Source of the DNA: Candidatus Obscuribacterales bacterium
GTDB lineage: Bacteria > Cyanobacteriota > Vampirovibrionia > Obscuribacterales > Obscuribacteraceae
Direction: 5' to 3'
NCBI GenBank assembly: GCA_020634035.1
Contig: JACKCM010000001.1
Span: forward strand, 62,001-126,000
Length of the DNA: 64,000 bases
In this document: piece after piece, positions 34,540 to 43,213 of the stretch
Position numbering within the stretch: position 1 is the stretch's first letter
How the letters are laid out: the number at the start of each line of letters is the position of its first letter
The notes under the pieces: generated by a model
Told to the model about the DNA's origin: nothing
Database searches by the model: none
Seen by the model: only the letters and a program-made list of their open reading frames with translations
Translations under genes and position numbers: made by a program

Positions 34540-35565
34540 ATGACATCCGACAGTCTCTGGAAAGAGATTCTCGAGTACGGGCGCTGGGCGCCTTCCCCTC
34601 ACAACATCCAGTCGTGGCGTTTTCGCATCGAAGATGCCACCACTGTCACCCTCCTCTATGACCCGGAGCGACTGCTGCCCGATACCGACCCCAGCGGTCG
34701 GTTCTGCATGGTCGGCTTCGGCATTCTGCTGGAGCTTCTCTCCATCGCCGCCAGCCCCCATGGACTGAAAGTGGTGGCAAGCTACGAATTCGAAGATACC
34801 TATCTTGACCCGAAGAAAGTCGGGCTGCAGCCCCTGGCGCGCTTGCGTCTGGTGCAGCGCGACGAAGCCGAGAAAGAGAGCTTCGACCGGCAGCTCATTC
34901 TGGACCGGCGCACATCGCGCCTGCCCTATGACGACCGACCCGTGGCAGCTCCAGTGCTGGCAAAGCTTTCCGCTGTGGCGGCCTCGTATGGACATCTGCT
35001 CGAATTCTCCAGCGACCCGAAAGACGTCGCCTGGATAGTTCGGCTCAACGCCGAGACGATGTTCTTCGACATGTCCGAGCCCCTTTCCCGCAACGAGGTC
35101 GGCTCCTGGATCCGCTACAGCCGGGCCGAGGCCAGGCGCAAGGCCGATGGTCTTGCCGCCTATGCCATGAACTTTCCCGGCTGGCTCATGGGTCTTTTCG
35201 TCAAACACAACTGGCTTTTCCGCATCCCGGGCGTCTATCAATTCACCCGGGCGGTCTACATCGCCAGCATGCGGGGCACCCGGACCGTGGCATGGATCTC
35301 CGGTCCTTTCGCCGTCCACGAAGACTGGGAGAACACCGGACGCATGATGGCCCGTCTCTGGCTCACCATGACCAGCCACGGTGTCTACCTGCATCCGTTC
35401 GGCTCGGTGATCACCAACGGCAAAGCTCACAAGCTCATGGTCGATCACTTCTCCGACTCCGCGCAAAAGCGCCAGCATGACCTCTGGATGCTCGTCCGTC
35501 TCGGTCACAGCGACCTGCCTCCGAAGGCATGGCGCATGACCCTCGACCAGCTCCTGGTCGACTGA
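34540..35565 (+). CDS. nitroreductase-like flavoprotein, 341 aa
   Basis: ACAGGAGTCAAA precedes the ATG. The N-terminus has the FMN-binding nitroreductase motif (RWAPSPHNIQSWRFRI). An internal LILDRRTSRLPYDDRPV and a late SHGVYLHPFGSVITNG match the long Acg-type nitroreductase-like proteins, which have a duplicated fold and sometimes a degenerate site. It may reduce a substrate or just sequester flavin. Second gene, between the PLD-like and adenylate-forming enzymes. Confidence 0.75.
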   Translation: MTSDSLWKEILEYGRWAPSPHNIQSWRFRIEDATTVTLLYDPERLLPDTDPSGRFCMVGFGILLELLSIAASPHGLKVVASYEFEDTYLDPKKVGLQPLARLRLVQRDEAEKESFDRQLILDRRTSRLPYDDRPVAAPVLAKLSAVAASYGHLLEFSSDPKDVAWIVRLNAETMFFDMSEPLSRNEVGSWIRYSRAEARRKADGLAAYAMNFPGWLMGLFVKHNWLFRIPGVYQFTRAVYIASMRGTRTVAWISGPFAVHEDWENTGRMMARLWLTMTSHGVYLHPFGSVITNGKAHKLMVDHFSDSAQKRQHDLWMLVRLGHSDLPPKAWRMTLDQLLVD

Positions 35566-35607
35566 ATACTTCCAACTGAAACCGAAATTACAAGAAGGAA
35601 GAACACA

Positions 35608-37155
35608 ATGCGCAGAACCATAATCTTCGCATTCGTCGTAATGGCAGCACTGGTCCGCAAACTGATCATGCGCAGCGACGTCGCCTACAAGCTTCTCTTC
35701 ACGCCCGGTGCCGACAATATGCGCACCGTGATCGGGCTCTGGAAGGCGTGGTACGTCTTCGAAAAAGCCCGGCGTGAATGCCCGGCCTATGCCGAATTTC
35801 TGAAAGCCAACGGCTTCACGAAAGTCCGCCTCAAGGGCTGGATTCCGGATCTCTCCACCATCCCGCCCATGGACAAGGCCAACTTCATCAAGGTCTACAG
35901 CATGGCTTCGCGGTGCTACGGCGGCAAACTGCCGGTGCGCGGCGCGGTCATCGACCAGTCCTCGGGCTCGACCGGCAAACCGACCAGCTGGGTGCGAGGT
36001 CCCGACGAGCGCAAAGCCGTGGCACGCATCATGCAGCTCGCCCTGCGCGAGCATGTCGGCAACAAGCAGATCCTGTTCGTCAACGCCTTCGCGCTGGGGC
36101 CCTGGGCCACCGGCATGAGCGTCAGCTACTCGATTTCGGATGAATGCCTGCTGATCTCGGTCGGTCCCGATGTGGACAAGATCGTGGGTGTGATGGAGGA
36201 CTTCGGCTCCGAAGATTTTCTCTATGTCATCGCCGGCTATCCGCCCTTCCTCAAGATGCTGGTGGACTCCGGCAGAATCGACTGGTCGCAGTATGAATCG
36301 CTCGCCTTCTACGGCGGCGAGGGCATGTCGGAAGGCATGCGCAGCTACCTGCTCGAAGCCTTCTCTGAAGTCTATGGAGACTACGGCGCCTCGGATCTCG
36401 AGATCAACATCGCCGCCGAGAACGCCTTCACCGTCGAAGTTCGCCGCCTGATGGCCGCGAACGAAAGCCTGCGTCGCCGCATCAATGCGCGCCTCTCGAC
36501 TCTGCCCGGTCTCGAGCGCCTGCAAGACGCGCTTCCCCATATCTTCCAGTACAACCAGCTGGACTATGTGGTCGAGACCAATGACCAGGGCGAGCTGATG
36601 ATCACCGTCGGCAGGGCATCCAATGTATCGCCCCGGGTGCGCTACAACATCCACGACAACGGCTTCGTGATCACCCACCGTGAACTGGCAGCTCTTCTGG
36701 CTGCAGAAGGCGTGGACGTCGGCAAACTGCCGCCTGCCATCGCCGACCTGCCCTTGATGCTCCATTACGGAAGGTCGGATCTGGCGGCTTCTTACTATGG
36801 CTGCAAAATTCCGCCCACGGACATCGAGAAGATCGTCTTCGAAATTCCGGAGCTGGCGCGGATTTACAACTCGTTCCGGATGATCACCGCCGAGGATGCC
36901 GAACACAACAAGCATCTCACCGTCGCCATCGAACTGGTCGACGGAGTGGATGCTCCGGCACAGGCAGAAGTCGACGCCCTGACCGAGCAGGTCTTCGAGC
37001 TGCTCGGCAAACACAATCAGGACTATCGCGAGTCCGCTCGCATAGCCGCCCAGAAAGGCGTCAATGCCAGGCTGGAGTTCTATGGCTTCCGCCAGGGTCC
37101 CTTCGTCAACTCCGACATCCGGCTGAAAAACCGGTACACGGAAGAGACGAAATAA
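35608..37155 (+). CDS. PaaK-like adenylate-forming enzyme (phenylacetate-CoA ligase family)
   Basis: GAAGGAAG precedes the ATG. The 515-aa protein has the ANL P-loop DQSSGSTGKPTSW (about 115-127), the FYGGEGMSE and VYGDYGASDLE (A5) region, and LHYGRSDL (A7). The C-terminal part lacks an obvious catalytic Lys motif I can name. The family activates carboxylic acids as acyl-AMP, then usually forms a CoA thioester. A hydrophobic start (IIFAFVVMAALV) is unusual. Last gene of the operon. Confidence 0.82.
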   Translation: MRRTIIFAFVVMAALVRKLIMRSDVAYKLLFTPGADNMRTVIGLWKAWYVFEKARRECPAYAEFLKANGFTKVRLKGWIPDLSTIPPMDKANFIKVYSMASRCYGGKLPVRGAVIDQSSGSTGKPTSWVRGPDERKAVARIMQLALREHVGNKQILFVNAFALGPWATGMSVSYSISDECLLISVGPDVDKIVGVMEDFGSEDFLYVIAGYPPFLKMLVDSGRIDWSQYESLAFYGGEGMSEGMRSYLLEAFSEVYGDYGASDLEINIAAENAFTVEVRRLMAANESLRRRINARLSTLPGLERLQDALPHIFQYNQLDYVVETNDQGELMITVGRASNVSPRVRYNIHDNGFVITHRELAALLAAEGVDVGKLPPAIADLPLMLHYGRSDLAASYYGCKIPPTDIEKIVFEIPELARIYNSFRMITAEDAEHNKHLTVAIELVDGVDAPAQAEVDALTEQVFELLGKHNQDYRESARIAAQKGVNARLEFYGFRQGPFVNSDIRLKNRYTEETK

Positions 37156-37175
37156 ACCAAAGATTTGAAGAGCGG

Positions 37176-37213
37176 AGAGAGCCCCTTAAAACGGGCTCTC
37201 TTCAATGCTCTTT
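37176..37213 (+). terminator. intrinsic terminator
   Basis: AGAGAGCCC-cttaaaac-GGGCTCTCT followed by tcaatgcTCTTT, 21 bp after the adenylate-forming enzyme stop codon. Confidence 0.8.
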
Positions 37214-37269
37214 ACTTTCGGGCGATTGCAACCAGCGTTGCTCTCTGCCCGATATTTTCACGCTTTTCA

Positions 37270-37286
37270 TACGACCTCATATAGTA
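37270..37286. repeat. TACTA-N7-TAGTA motif, copy 7
   Basis: TACGA cctcata TAGTA, 107 bp upstream of the R2 core and in the convergent gap between two special operons. Confidence 0.75.
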
Positions 37287-37392
37287 TTGTGAGGCTCATA
37301 CAAAAATCGAGAACGGCACCAAGAGTGGAAACGGAAAAACGCTTCAAAAGAAGCTTGCTTCGATACATCTTAGCCTTGCCCCATGTTTTCTA

Positions 37393-37553
37393 AAAGCTGC
37401 CTATGCTGATGCAACTGCAGAGTTGCAGAATAAATTTCGAAGCCAGGGATTAAGCCCTCTGAAAATCCAGAATATATGGGCTTTTCGAGCAGTGCGCCGT
37501 GAGCGCTCAAATTTTACGTGGCAACAAATATGTTGCCAGCTTCTAGGCAACGA
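37393..37553 (+). repeat. structured repeat element R, copy R2
   Basis: Starts AAAGCTGCCTATG and ends TAGGCAA. It contains TGCAAC-N6-GTTGCA near the left end and TGGCAAC-N6-GTTGCCA near the right end, like R1 and R3. The central hairpin AGGG-N6-CCCT replaces GAGG-N6-CCTC of R1/R3, a compensatory change. The segment before the core (CATGTTTTCTAAA) also resembles the others. It is the most diverged copy. Confidence 0.7.
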
Positions 37554-37601
37554 TTACTCGTTGATGACAAAACTATCGAATCAGCGATTTCAATGCTGCT
37601 T

Positions 37602-37618
37602 TACTATTTTGTTTAGTA
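37602..37618. repeat. TACTA-N7-TAGTA motif, copy 8
   Basis: TACTA ttttgtt TAGTA, a perfect 5-bp/5-bp palindrome beside the minus-strand terminator-like hairpin of the CDF operon. Together with copy 7 it brackets R2. Confidence 0.85.
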
Positions 37619-37638
37619 TTTTTTTCAGCAGAAGAAGA

Positions 37639-37674
37639 ACCGGGAGAAATCCATGGTCTGGAATTCCCCCGGTT
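37639..37674 (-). terminator. terminator-like hairpin (minus strand)
   Basis: AACCGGG...CCCGGTT stem 40 bp after the CDF gene stop. The minus-strand tail is C/T-rich (CTTCTTCTGCT) rather than a true T-run, so termination strength is uncertain. Confidence 0.55.
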
Positions 37675-37713
37675 GCCTAATCTTTTAGCCAAGCCTGATG
37701 CGGCAGACATCCA

Positions 37714-38964
37714 CTAGACGACGCTCTTTACCCCTAGTGCGGAGAGCGAATAGGTCGGTGCGGTTGTTACTTCAATCAGACCCGCCAGCTTCACGCAGGC
37801 TTCGGTGGGCTGATAGAGATAGATCGACCGCACTCGCTTGCGTTGAAGAATGGCGATTGGATCAGCGCCTTTCTCCACAAGCTTGGTTCGCACTACCGCC
37901 CCGTTTTCCATATCGCAGACCAGCAGATGGCTGCACTGCTCCAGAGTATCAGCCAGAATCGGCTGTCCTTCGAAAGCCACCACCGCCAGTGCAATGCGAT
38001 GTCTTTCCGGATCGGGACCGACGAACTTGAGCTGCAACTCCACGCCCTTGAAGTCTTCTTTCTCCAGATGACCGATGATAGCGTTCTCCAGGGCATACTT
38101 GATATGCTCGCTCTTGGCGAACTGACCGCGCACGCGCACCGTCAACATGCAGACCGCAGAGTGACCAACCCGGAAAGTTTTGAGGCTCTCTACGGCGACC
38201 ACACCGGCGGTGGCAAGACAGATACGCGTGATCTCGTCCTCATGCTCTTTGCCGATGGTGCGCAGAAGAAGCGCGCTCCATCCCGTTTTGATCAGGGACC
38301 AGGCGGTATGGACCACCAGGTATGAGACATAGATACCGAGAGGATATTCCAGCCAGGCGGCATGGAAGAGATACTCGCACAGAACACCGGCAAGCACCAC
38401 AAGCTCGATGCGTCCGTCGCTCCAGGTTTCGGAGCCATCGGCGATCAAGCTCTGGTGCCCGGTCGCTTTGCCAACCGAAATCTGATAGCGGCTGACAAAG
38501 AGCGACAACAGGGCACTGCCACCGGTGACTATCAAAATCCAGGGCAGGGCATCGGTGCTCATCACCAGCGGGTTGAAGGGTGGCAGAGCCGGGATAATCT
38601 GTCGAACAGCAGCGTCAGCAGCGGGAACCTGCGCCAGCAAGCCGACGAAAGAGTCGACAAAGAAATTGAACGCGACCACGGTAAGGGCAGCGCCAATCAC
38701 GAGAGAGGTGAGATACTCGATCTGTTTGAGACCGAAAGGATACTCAGCATTGGGGCTGCGGCGCGCCAGATAGACCACCAGCATCACCGCCATCGCCTCG
38801 AACAGGTCCGAGATGTTGTGGAACCCATCGCCGGAGATTACCGGAGAGTGGATCATCTCTCCCACCACGATCTTGCCGAAAACTTTGAAGGCGTACATTA
38901 CAAGAACTACGCCCATGACGAAGAAAGGGTCGCGCCAGAAGCGCGCTTGCATCAGCTTGCCCAT
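37714..38964 (-). CDS. cation diffusion facilitator fused to a NifX/NifB-like domain
   Basis: I chose the ATG at 38964 (perfect AGGAGGT 6 nt upstream). The 416-aa protein has the CDF fold: SPVISGDGFHNISDLFEAMAVMLV (H-x3-D metal site in TM2), a second HQSLIADGSETWSDG (D/S site in TM5) and a cytoplasmic domain. A C-terminal extension (HRIALAVVAFEGQPILADTLEQCSHLLVCDMENG...) resembles the dinitrogenase Fe-Mo-cofactor (NifX/NifB C-term) domain. Likely exports divalent metal; the extra domain may sense metal. Overlaps the upstream gene by 13 bp. Confidence 0.82.
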   Translation of the reverse strand: MGKLMQARFWRDPFFVMGVVLVMYAFKVFGKIVVGEMIHSPVISGDGFHNISDLFEAMAVMLVVYLARRSPNAEYPFGLKQIEYLTSLVIGAALTVVAFNFFVDSFVGLLAQVPAADAAVRQIIPALPPFNPLVMSTDALPWILIVTGGSALLSLFVSRYQISVGKATGHQSLIADGSETWSDGRIELVVLAGVLCEYLFHAAWLEYPLGIYVSYLVVHTAWSLIKTGWSALLLRTIGKEHEDEITRICLATAGVVAVESLKTFRVGHSAVCMLTVRVRGQFAKSEHIKYALENAIIGHLEKEDFKGVELQLKFVGPDPERHRIALAVVAFEGQPILADTLEQCSHLLVCDMENGAVVRTKLVEKGADPIAILQRKRVRSIYLYQPTEACVKLAGLIEVTTAPTYSLSALGVKSVV

Positions 38965-39734
38965 AGCGTTACCTCCTGTAGTCTCCCGCAGATCATCAGA
39001 GGAAGCGGTGACTGAGCCAGAGCGTGGGTGACATAGCTTCCATCTCGACCGGTGGTCTTGCCCCTGGCCATGGCGATAATCGACAGGTTCTCCCGCAGAG
39101 CGCACTGGATCAAACCTTCGACGACATCGTCGGCACATTCGACAATCGTCCGGGTAGTAAGACCGTGAGCGCGGGCGCTTTGCTCAAGACTGGCGAGCAC
39201 AGACTTGGCCGCATCGCACATGTGCAGAGCAGGGTCGTCTTCCGTGACCGAATTGCGACGCCAGGTCGTATGGTAGAAAACCACCTCCATCCGACAGGCA
39301 GCGGCAAAAGCCAGAGCATAGCCGGCGGCATGGAGACCCGATTCACCGCTACCGAAAGGAAGCAGCATCTTGAGCGGCGCATTCTCTTCCAGGCTGAGTT
39401 GCCCCTGGTCGAAAATCACCAGCTGGTTGGCAAATTCGCAACCTTCCAGACTGTTCGGCGTCACGAACAATTCGTCAGAAAACGCAACGGGAATCGTGTC
39501 GAGTTGCTCCTCGACAATCACTTCGGACGACTCCAGCCCGGTAATCGAAAGAACCTCCTGCAAGATACGCTCTTGCTGTAGAAGATTCATCGCTTCGGGT
39601 ACAGACGGAGAAAACGGTGTGAAAACTTTCAGTTTCCCGGAACTGAGCAGGCGCTTCAGGACCGAGGCGATTTTCATAGAGTTTCGTCCCCTGCGGGAAT
39701 GCTCATAGAAAACGCAGATTTCAGCAATCTTCAT
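38952..39734 (-). CDS. universal stress protein-like, 260 aa
   Basis: I chose the ATG at 39734 (GAGGAG 6 nt upstream). The C-terminal half is UspA-like: LLPFGSGESGLHAAGYALAFAAACRMEVVFYHTTW ... CALRENLSIIAMARGKTTGRDGSYVTHALAQSPLPLMICG. The N-terminal half (FYEHSRRGRNSMKIASVLKRLLSSG) may be a degenerate second Usp domain. Usp proteins bind ATP or act in stress responses. First gene of a two-gene operon with the CDF transporter, whose start lies inside this gene. Confidence 0.7.
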   Translation of the reverse strand: MKIAEICVFYEHSRRGRNSMKIASVLKRLLSSGKLKVFTPFSPSVPEAMNLLQQERILQEVLSITGLESSEVIVEEQLDTIPVAFSDELFVTPNSLEGCEFANQLVIFDQGQLSLEENAPLKMLLPFGSGESGLHAAGYALAFAAACRMEVVFYHTTWRRNSVTEDDPALHMCDAAKSVLASLEQSARAHGLTTRTIVECADDVVEGLIQCALRENLSIIAMARGKTTGRDGSYVTHALAQSPLPLMICGRLQEVTLWAS

Positions 39735-40189
39735 CTTCAACTCCTCGCGCATGACAGACATGCGTTTTATCGCAAAAGAAAGTCGACCGGTCCTTCGACA
39801 GCTACCGATTGTTCAGGTAACTCGAAGGTCTGATCGACCCTGGTTGATGTTTGTAGAAAGTGGTGCTAAAGGTTTCTAAGTTAGATTGGGATCAGAAAAA
39901 CTCGGGAGGTAAGAACGAATAAGATCTCCGAGATTATTGACCATCAAATAACCTCATTTTTGCCTATATTACTTATACAGATCTCATCGATAGGTTTCTA
40001 AAGTAATTAGAATCCCATGAAGCAATAACGCACAAAGGTTCCCAACGCCAGAGCCGGCGCTTCACCCGCTTAGCGCAGCTTGTGCGAGTTTTTTGCCTGT
40101 CTTTAGTTTTGCCTGCGCCAATCAGCAACAGAAACAACAGACAAAATACAACTGGCACCAGGCAACTGGCACCAAATTAAGTATCGCAA
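39735..40189. other. intergenic region with nested hairpin
   Basis: CCTTCGA (39792-39798) pairs with TCGAAGG (39822-39828), with an inner TACC/GGTA pair, just upstream of the Usp-CDF operon on the minus strand; a leader hairpin or operator is possible. The rest, to 40189, is A/T-rich around 39890-40010 with no gene seen. Confidence 0.4.
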
Positions 40190-40621
40190 CTACTCCGGGC
40201 TGGCATCGGGCCATTGAGCAACCAGAATACCCACAGTGATTATGCACCATACGAGTATGTCCCGGGTAGGAAGACAGAAACTGGTCCAGCTTTCCGGCAC
40301 ACCGATAAAAACACAGACTATAAAGAACACCGAGCTGAGAATAGCACCACCGGCTTTGAGGGCATCATGATCCGGCGCATCGTTAGCCCATTCAGAGAGA
40401 TAGGAACACCAGAGACCCATACAAAAACAAGAGAATGCCGTCAGAAGTGACGCCACCACCGCCTCAGCCGGAAGCAGAAAGAATCCGGCCAGAGAAAGAA
40501 TCATCAGACCCACGAACCCGAGAAAGAGCGCACCGGCGTACAGATCGAGCCAGTCGGTTATCGGAGCCCCCTGGTAATCCCTGGTTAACAACCGCTTCAA
40601 TGCCTGTTTCATTCTATTCAC
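40190..40621 (-). CDS. hypothetical membrane protein, 143 aa
   Basis: GTG at 40621 lies 9 nt after GAGGA; an ATG three codons later is the alternative. Four membrane segments (about 28-50, 55-77, 88-108, 118-135), with a short basic N-terminus (MKQALKRLLTRD). Ordinary codon use. Not recognised. Confidence 0.65.
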   Translation of the reverse strand: MNRMKQALKRLLTRDYQGAPITDWLDLYAGALFLGFVGLMILSLAGFFLLPAEAVVASLLTAFSCFCMGLWCSYLSEWANDAPDHDALKAGGAILSSVFFIVCVFIGVPESWTSFCLPTRDILVWCIITVGILVAQWPDASPE

Positions 40622-41145
40622 GGTAAGGAATCCTCACACCAGGCAGAGCGTGCTCTAAAAGATACTGCTAGATATTTATGCCCATTTTCAGAGCATTTCC
40701 AATACCAACAAAACCGAATTATTTCTGAAGCCTCTTCTTGCTCACTTAGCTCGGCCAGGCACCCTGAGCAAATGTACTTATCTTCGAAAAGCTTAGTAAA
40801 GCCGGCCTTAGAGCCATCTCACATGTCTTGGCTCCGTTCGGCGCGGCAATCCGAACCGCTGAATCGTTCAGTACACCTCTATGTAATTCACTGTGAAGTA
40901 GTTTCTGTTTACAAAAGCTTTTTGTGGTTGTGTACCTGAATCTGGATAATTCGAACTATATTCTTCGACCTAATTCAGGTACTCAAAGCACAACCCGAAC
41001 TAAAGAACGTACAGCCGGTCCAGTCTTTGCGCATCAAGCTCCAGAAAAAATTCTGGCTGGTGCGGCACGAACAGCTCTTGCAGCTGCCTTCGCGCTTTTT
41101 TGAGACCGGTAATAGTCAACTCTGAAACTCTACCGGAGTACGCCA
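40622..41145 (+). promoter_or_regulatory. long leader region of the six-gene operon
   Basis: No gene is seen in these 524 bp. The main structure is a long inverted repeat at 40926-40995 (listed separately). After it comes a roughly 150-nt unstructured leader ending in CGGAG before the ATG at 41146. Confidence 0.4.
40926..40995. repeat. long imperfect inverted repeat in operon leader
   Basis: GTACCTGAAT (40932-40941) is complementary to ATTCAGGTAC (40973-40982), and GGTTGTG (40926-40932) to CACAACC (40989-40995) across a 6-nt bulge. The loop has TTCGAA...TTCGA. Position 150 bp before the operon fits a regulatory hairpin or operator. Confidence 0.7.
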
Positions 41146-41400
41146 ATGAGTCAAGCATATCTTCTGACCGCCCTGGTTATCCTGGCCGGTCTTGGTTCGA
41201 TTTCGCTGTTCTTCAAAACCGAGGGCATTCGTGGTCTCGGTCGTGTCGTCGGCGGTCTGTCGATTGTTCTGACAGCGGTCTTCATCAACGCAGATGGTGA
41301 CTACGCCTCCGTCAGATTCTTGCTCGGTGCCCTCGCCCTCTGTGGACTGGTCACCATGCTCTCCGGCCTGCGCAAGTTCTCACGGCGCAATCTGACCTGA
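41146..41400 (+). CDS. small membrane protein, 84 aa
   Basis: CGGAG precedes the ATG. Two to three hydrophobic segments (LLTALVILAGLGSISLFF, VVGGLSIVLTAVFI, FLLGALALCGLVTML) and a basic tail KFSRRNLT. First gene of the six-gene operon 41146-44707. Not recognised. Confidence 0.65.
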   Translation: MSQAYLLTALVILAGLGSISLFFKTEGIRGLGRVVGGLSIVLTAVFINADGDYASVRFLLGALALCGLVTMLSGLRKFSRRNLT

Positions 41401-41440
41401 AACTGAACCAGAAATCTTAACCGAAATATCGGGAGTCAAA

Positions 41441-42868
41441 ATGACAGTAGAGACAGATCAAGCAAATGAGCGGCGTTGCAACCCGCAGGGCTATGCCGGT
41501 CGCTTCGAGCGGCGCCCCGAGTATCTGTTCGGCACCCTTGTAGACCAGGTCATCGACGCGTCCTGCATCAAGCAGCGCCCGGTGAAAGATCTGCATGTGA
41601 TCGAAATCGCCGATGTCTTCACGGGTCCGGACGAGGTCTTCATCGGCTTCGGCAAACCCAACGCCTACCTCGTCTGTCCTGACCCGGAAGGCGGCTATCA
41701 GAAGTTCTACGGCAAGTCGCTGCGGCGGGCGCCTTCGATCATCCAGCCCACCCGCGGCATCGTCCAATCCGGCATTCTCATCCGCCTCAAGGGACTGCCC
41801 TGCGAGGCCATCCCTCGCATCCAGGCAGCCATGGTCAAGCACCACGGCAAGAAGTTCTGGACCTGTGTCAACGCCATCATGACCATCCTGCATGACGCAG
41901 GCTTCACCTCGGGCAAGAAGTCCCTCACCAGCCGCTACATGCCTTTCCGGCAACTCGGCAATCTGCTGCGGGACGGCATCTGCTACGAGGGCAAGGCGGT
42001 GAAATTCGAAGTGATTCGGACGACGCCGGCGAACATGGAGCGTTTCAGCTTCCAGATCAAGATGGCTGAATATCTGACCATGTGTCGGCATGCCCAGCGC
42101 CAGTCCACTGCCCTGCAGTGGGTGAGCGATCGGGTCACCGACTTCAAGCGCGGCTTCGCCCGGAATATCCTGGGGCGCAAGCCGAAGAAGAAGACTGTCT
42201 ACCAGGCGGCTCCGGCACTGCCCGATGGTGTCGACTACCTCGACGACATCTCGATCAGCCTCTCCCGCGCTTCCAAAGCCGGGGTGATTCTGCGCATGCT
42301 CTGGGGGGCGCACACGCTCTTCCAGGCGAGCCAGAAACGGGTCGACATCGAGCAGTATCTACCCGGGATTCTTCCACCCTTCCCCCAGAAGAATCCTTCG
42401 CTTCTGACCCGAATTAAAAAGCGCATTCTGATCTCGCCGCCTGTCGTATGGCTGATTCGCCAGATTCTGGCACCGGCCTTCGCCAGCGTCGGACCGAAGT
42501 CCGAACAAGAGATCTACGACATGCTGGTCACCCACAGTGACGAGCAGCCCATGAAATACAACATCGTCATGACCTCGAAGACAATCACCATCGCTTCGAC
42601 GTCGGTAGCGGTCAAGGTCATCGACTGGCTGCTCAGCAAGCATGTGATCGTCTCGGGCTATTCCCACGACGATCGCTTCGCCGGTGAAGTCTGGAAAGAC
42701 GTCGACGGCGTCATCCACCTCAATCCGAACTCGGGAACTTTCCAACCTTCGCAAGAGCAGCTGATCAAAGCCGGTCAGTTCATGAAGGCGATCTTCCCCC
42801 ACGTTCGTTTCGTGGTCGAGGACATCGAAGGCAAGTTCCGGCAAGAGATCCAGCTCGCCGTCGCCTGA
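41441..42868 (+). CDS. hypothetical protein, 475 aa (papain-like fold possible)
   Basis: CGGGAGTCAAA precedes the ATG. Soluble, no signal peptide. One stretch, GKKFWTCVNAIMTILHDAGFTSGKKSLTSRYMPFRQLGNLL (about 148-185), has the rhythm of the Cys-helix of NlpC/P60 or YiiX-type papain-like hydrolases. HVIEIADVFTG earlier could supply a permuted His. This is a weak resemblance only. The C-terminal third (MKYNIVMTSKTITIASTSVAVKVIDWLLSKHVIVSGYSHDDRF...) looks like a separate alpha/beta domain. Largest protein of the operon. Confidence 0.6.
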   Translation: MTVETDQANERRCNPQGYAGRFERRPEYLFGTLVDQVIDASCIKQRPVKDLHVIEIADVFTGPDEVFIGFGKPNAYLVCPDPEGGYQKFYGKSLRRAPSIIQPTRGIVQSGILIRLKGLPCEAIPRIQAAMVKHHGKKFWTCVNAIMTILHDAGFTSGKKSLTSRYMPFRQLGNLLRDGICYEGKAVKFEVIRTTPANMERFSFQIKMAEYLTMCRHAQRQSTALQWVSDRVTDFKRGFARNILGRKPKKKTVYQAAPALPDGVDYLDDISISLSRASKAGVILRMLWGAHTLFQASQKRVDIEQYLPGILPPFPQKNPSLLTRIKKRILISPPVVWLIRQILAPAFASVGPKSEQEIYDMLVTHSDEQPMKYNIVMTSKTITIASTSVAVKVIDWLLSKHVIVSGYSHDDRFAGEVWKDVDGVIHLNPNSGTFQPSQEQLIKAGQFMKAIFPHVRFVVEDIEGKFRQEIQLAVA

Positions 42869-42902
42869 AAGTTTTCGGCGCAAGCCAATAACAAAATCAA
42901 AC

Positions 42903-42926
42903 CAGGGCACCAATAACGGTGCCCTG
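42903..42926 (+). other. perfect intercistronic hairpin
   Basis: CAGGGCACC-aataac-GGTGCCCTG, 9 bp, no T-run, 23 nt before the ATG at 42949. It may be an attenuator or mRNA-stability element. A similar one precedes the paralogous gene at 43819. Confidence 0.7.
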
Positions 42927-42948
42927 CCCCGACAAGAAGGAAATCGAA

Positions 42949-43170
42949 ATGGAAGGCATTGCAATTCTGGTCTTCATCTTTTACGCAGCCCTGATCATCG
43001 GCTGCCTCGCCGCCACCATCCACGGGCTGGTCCTGGCCTTCCGCGCCAGCATCATCCTCGGCATCATCTGCTTCTTCATCTCGCCGGCCTATCTCATCTT
43101 CGGCCTGGTGAAGTGGTTCGCCGGTGTGGACCTGGCGCAGCTTATCGTGGAGCGCTTCAAAGAAGTCTGA
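42949..43170 (+). CDS. small two-TM membrane protein, 73 aa
   Basis: AAGGA lies 7 nt before the ATG. Two membrane segments (about 5-28 and 33-55). GLVLAFRA-SIILGIICFFISPAYLIFG...AGVDLAQLI aligns with GLILSFRSNSPFLGIVCIFMPLVGVVIG...ADIPALL of the product at 43819, so the two are paralogues. Unknown function. Confidence 0.7.
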   Translation: MEGIAILVFIFYAALIIGCLAATIHGLVLAFRASIILGIICFFISPAYLIFGLVKWFAGVDLAQLIVERFKEV

Positions 43171-43213
43171 AGCGCCGCGAATCAAACTGTAACAGTCAAC
43201 AGGAGTCAAACCC

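Noticed and set aside
34450..37014. Very long open frame on the minus strand opposite the nitroreductase-like and adenylate-forming genes
   Set aside because: It is an antisense shadow created by C/G-ending codons of two clearly coding plus-strand genes; its His/Asp/Gly-rich composition is typical of such shadows.
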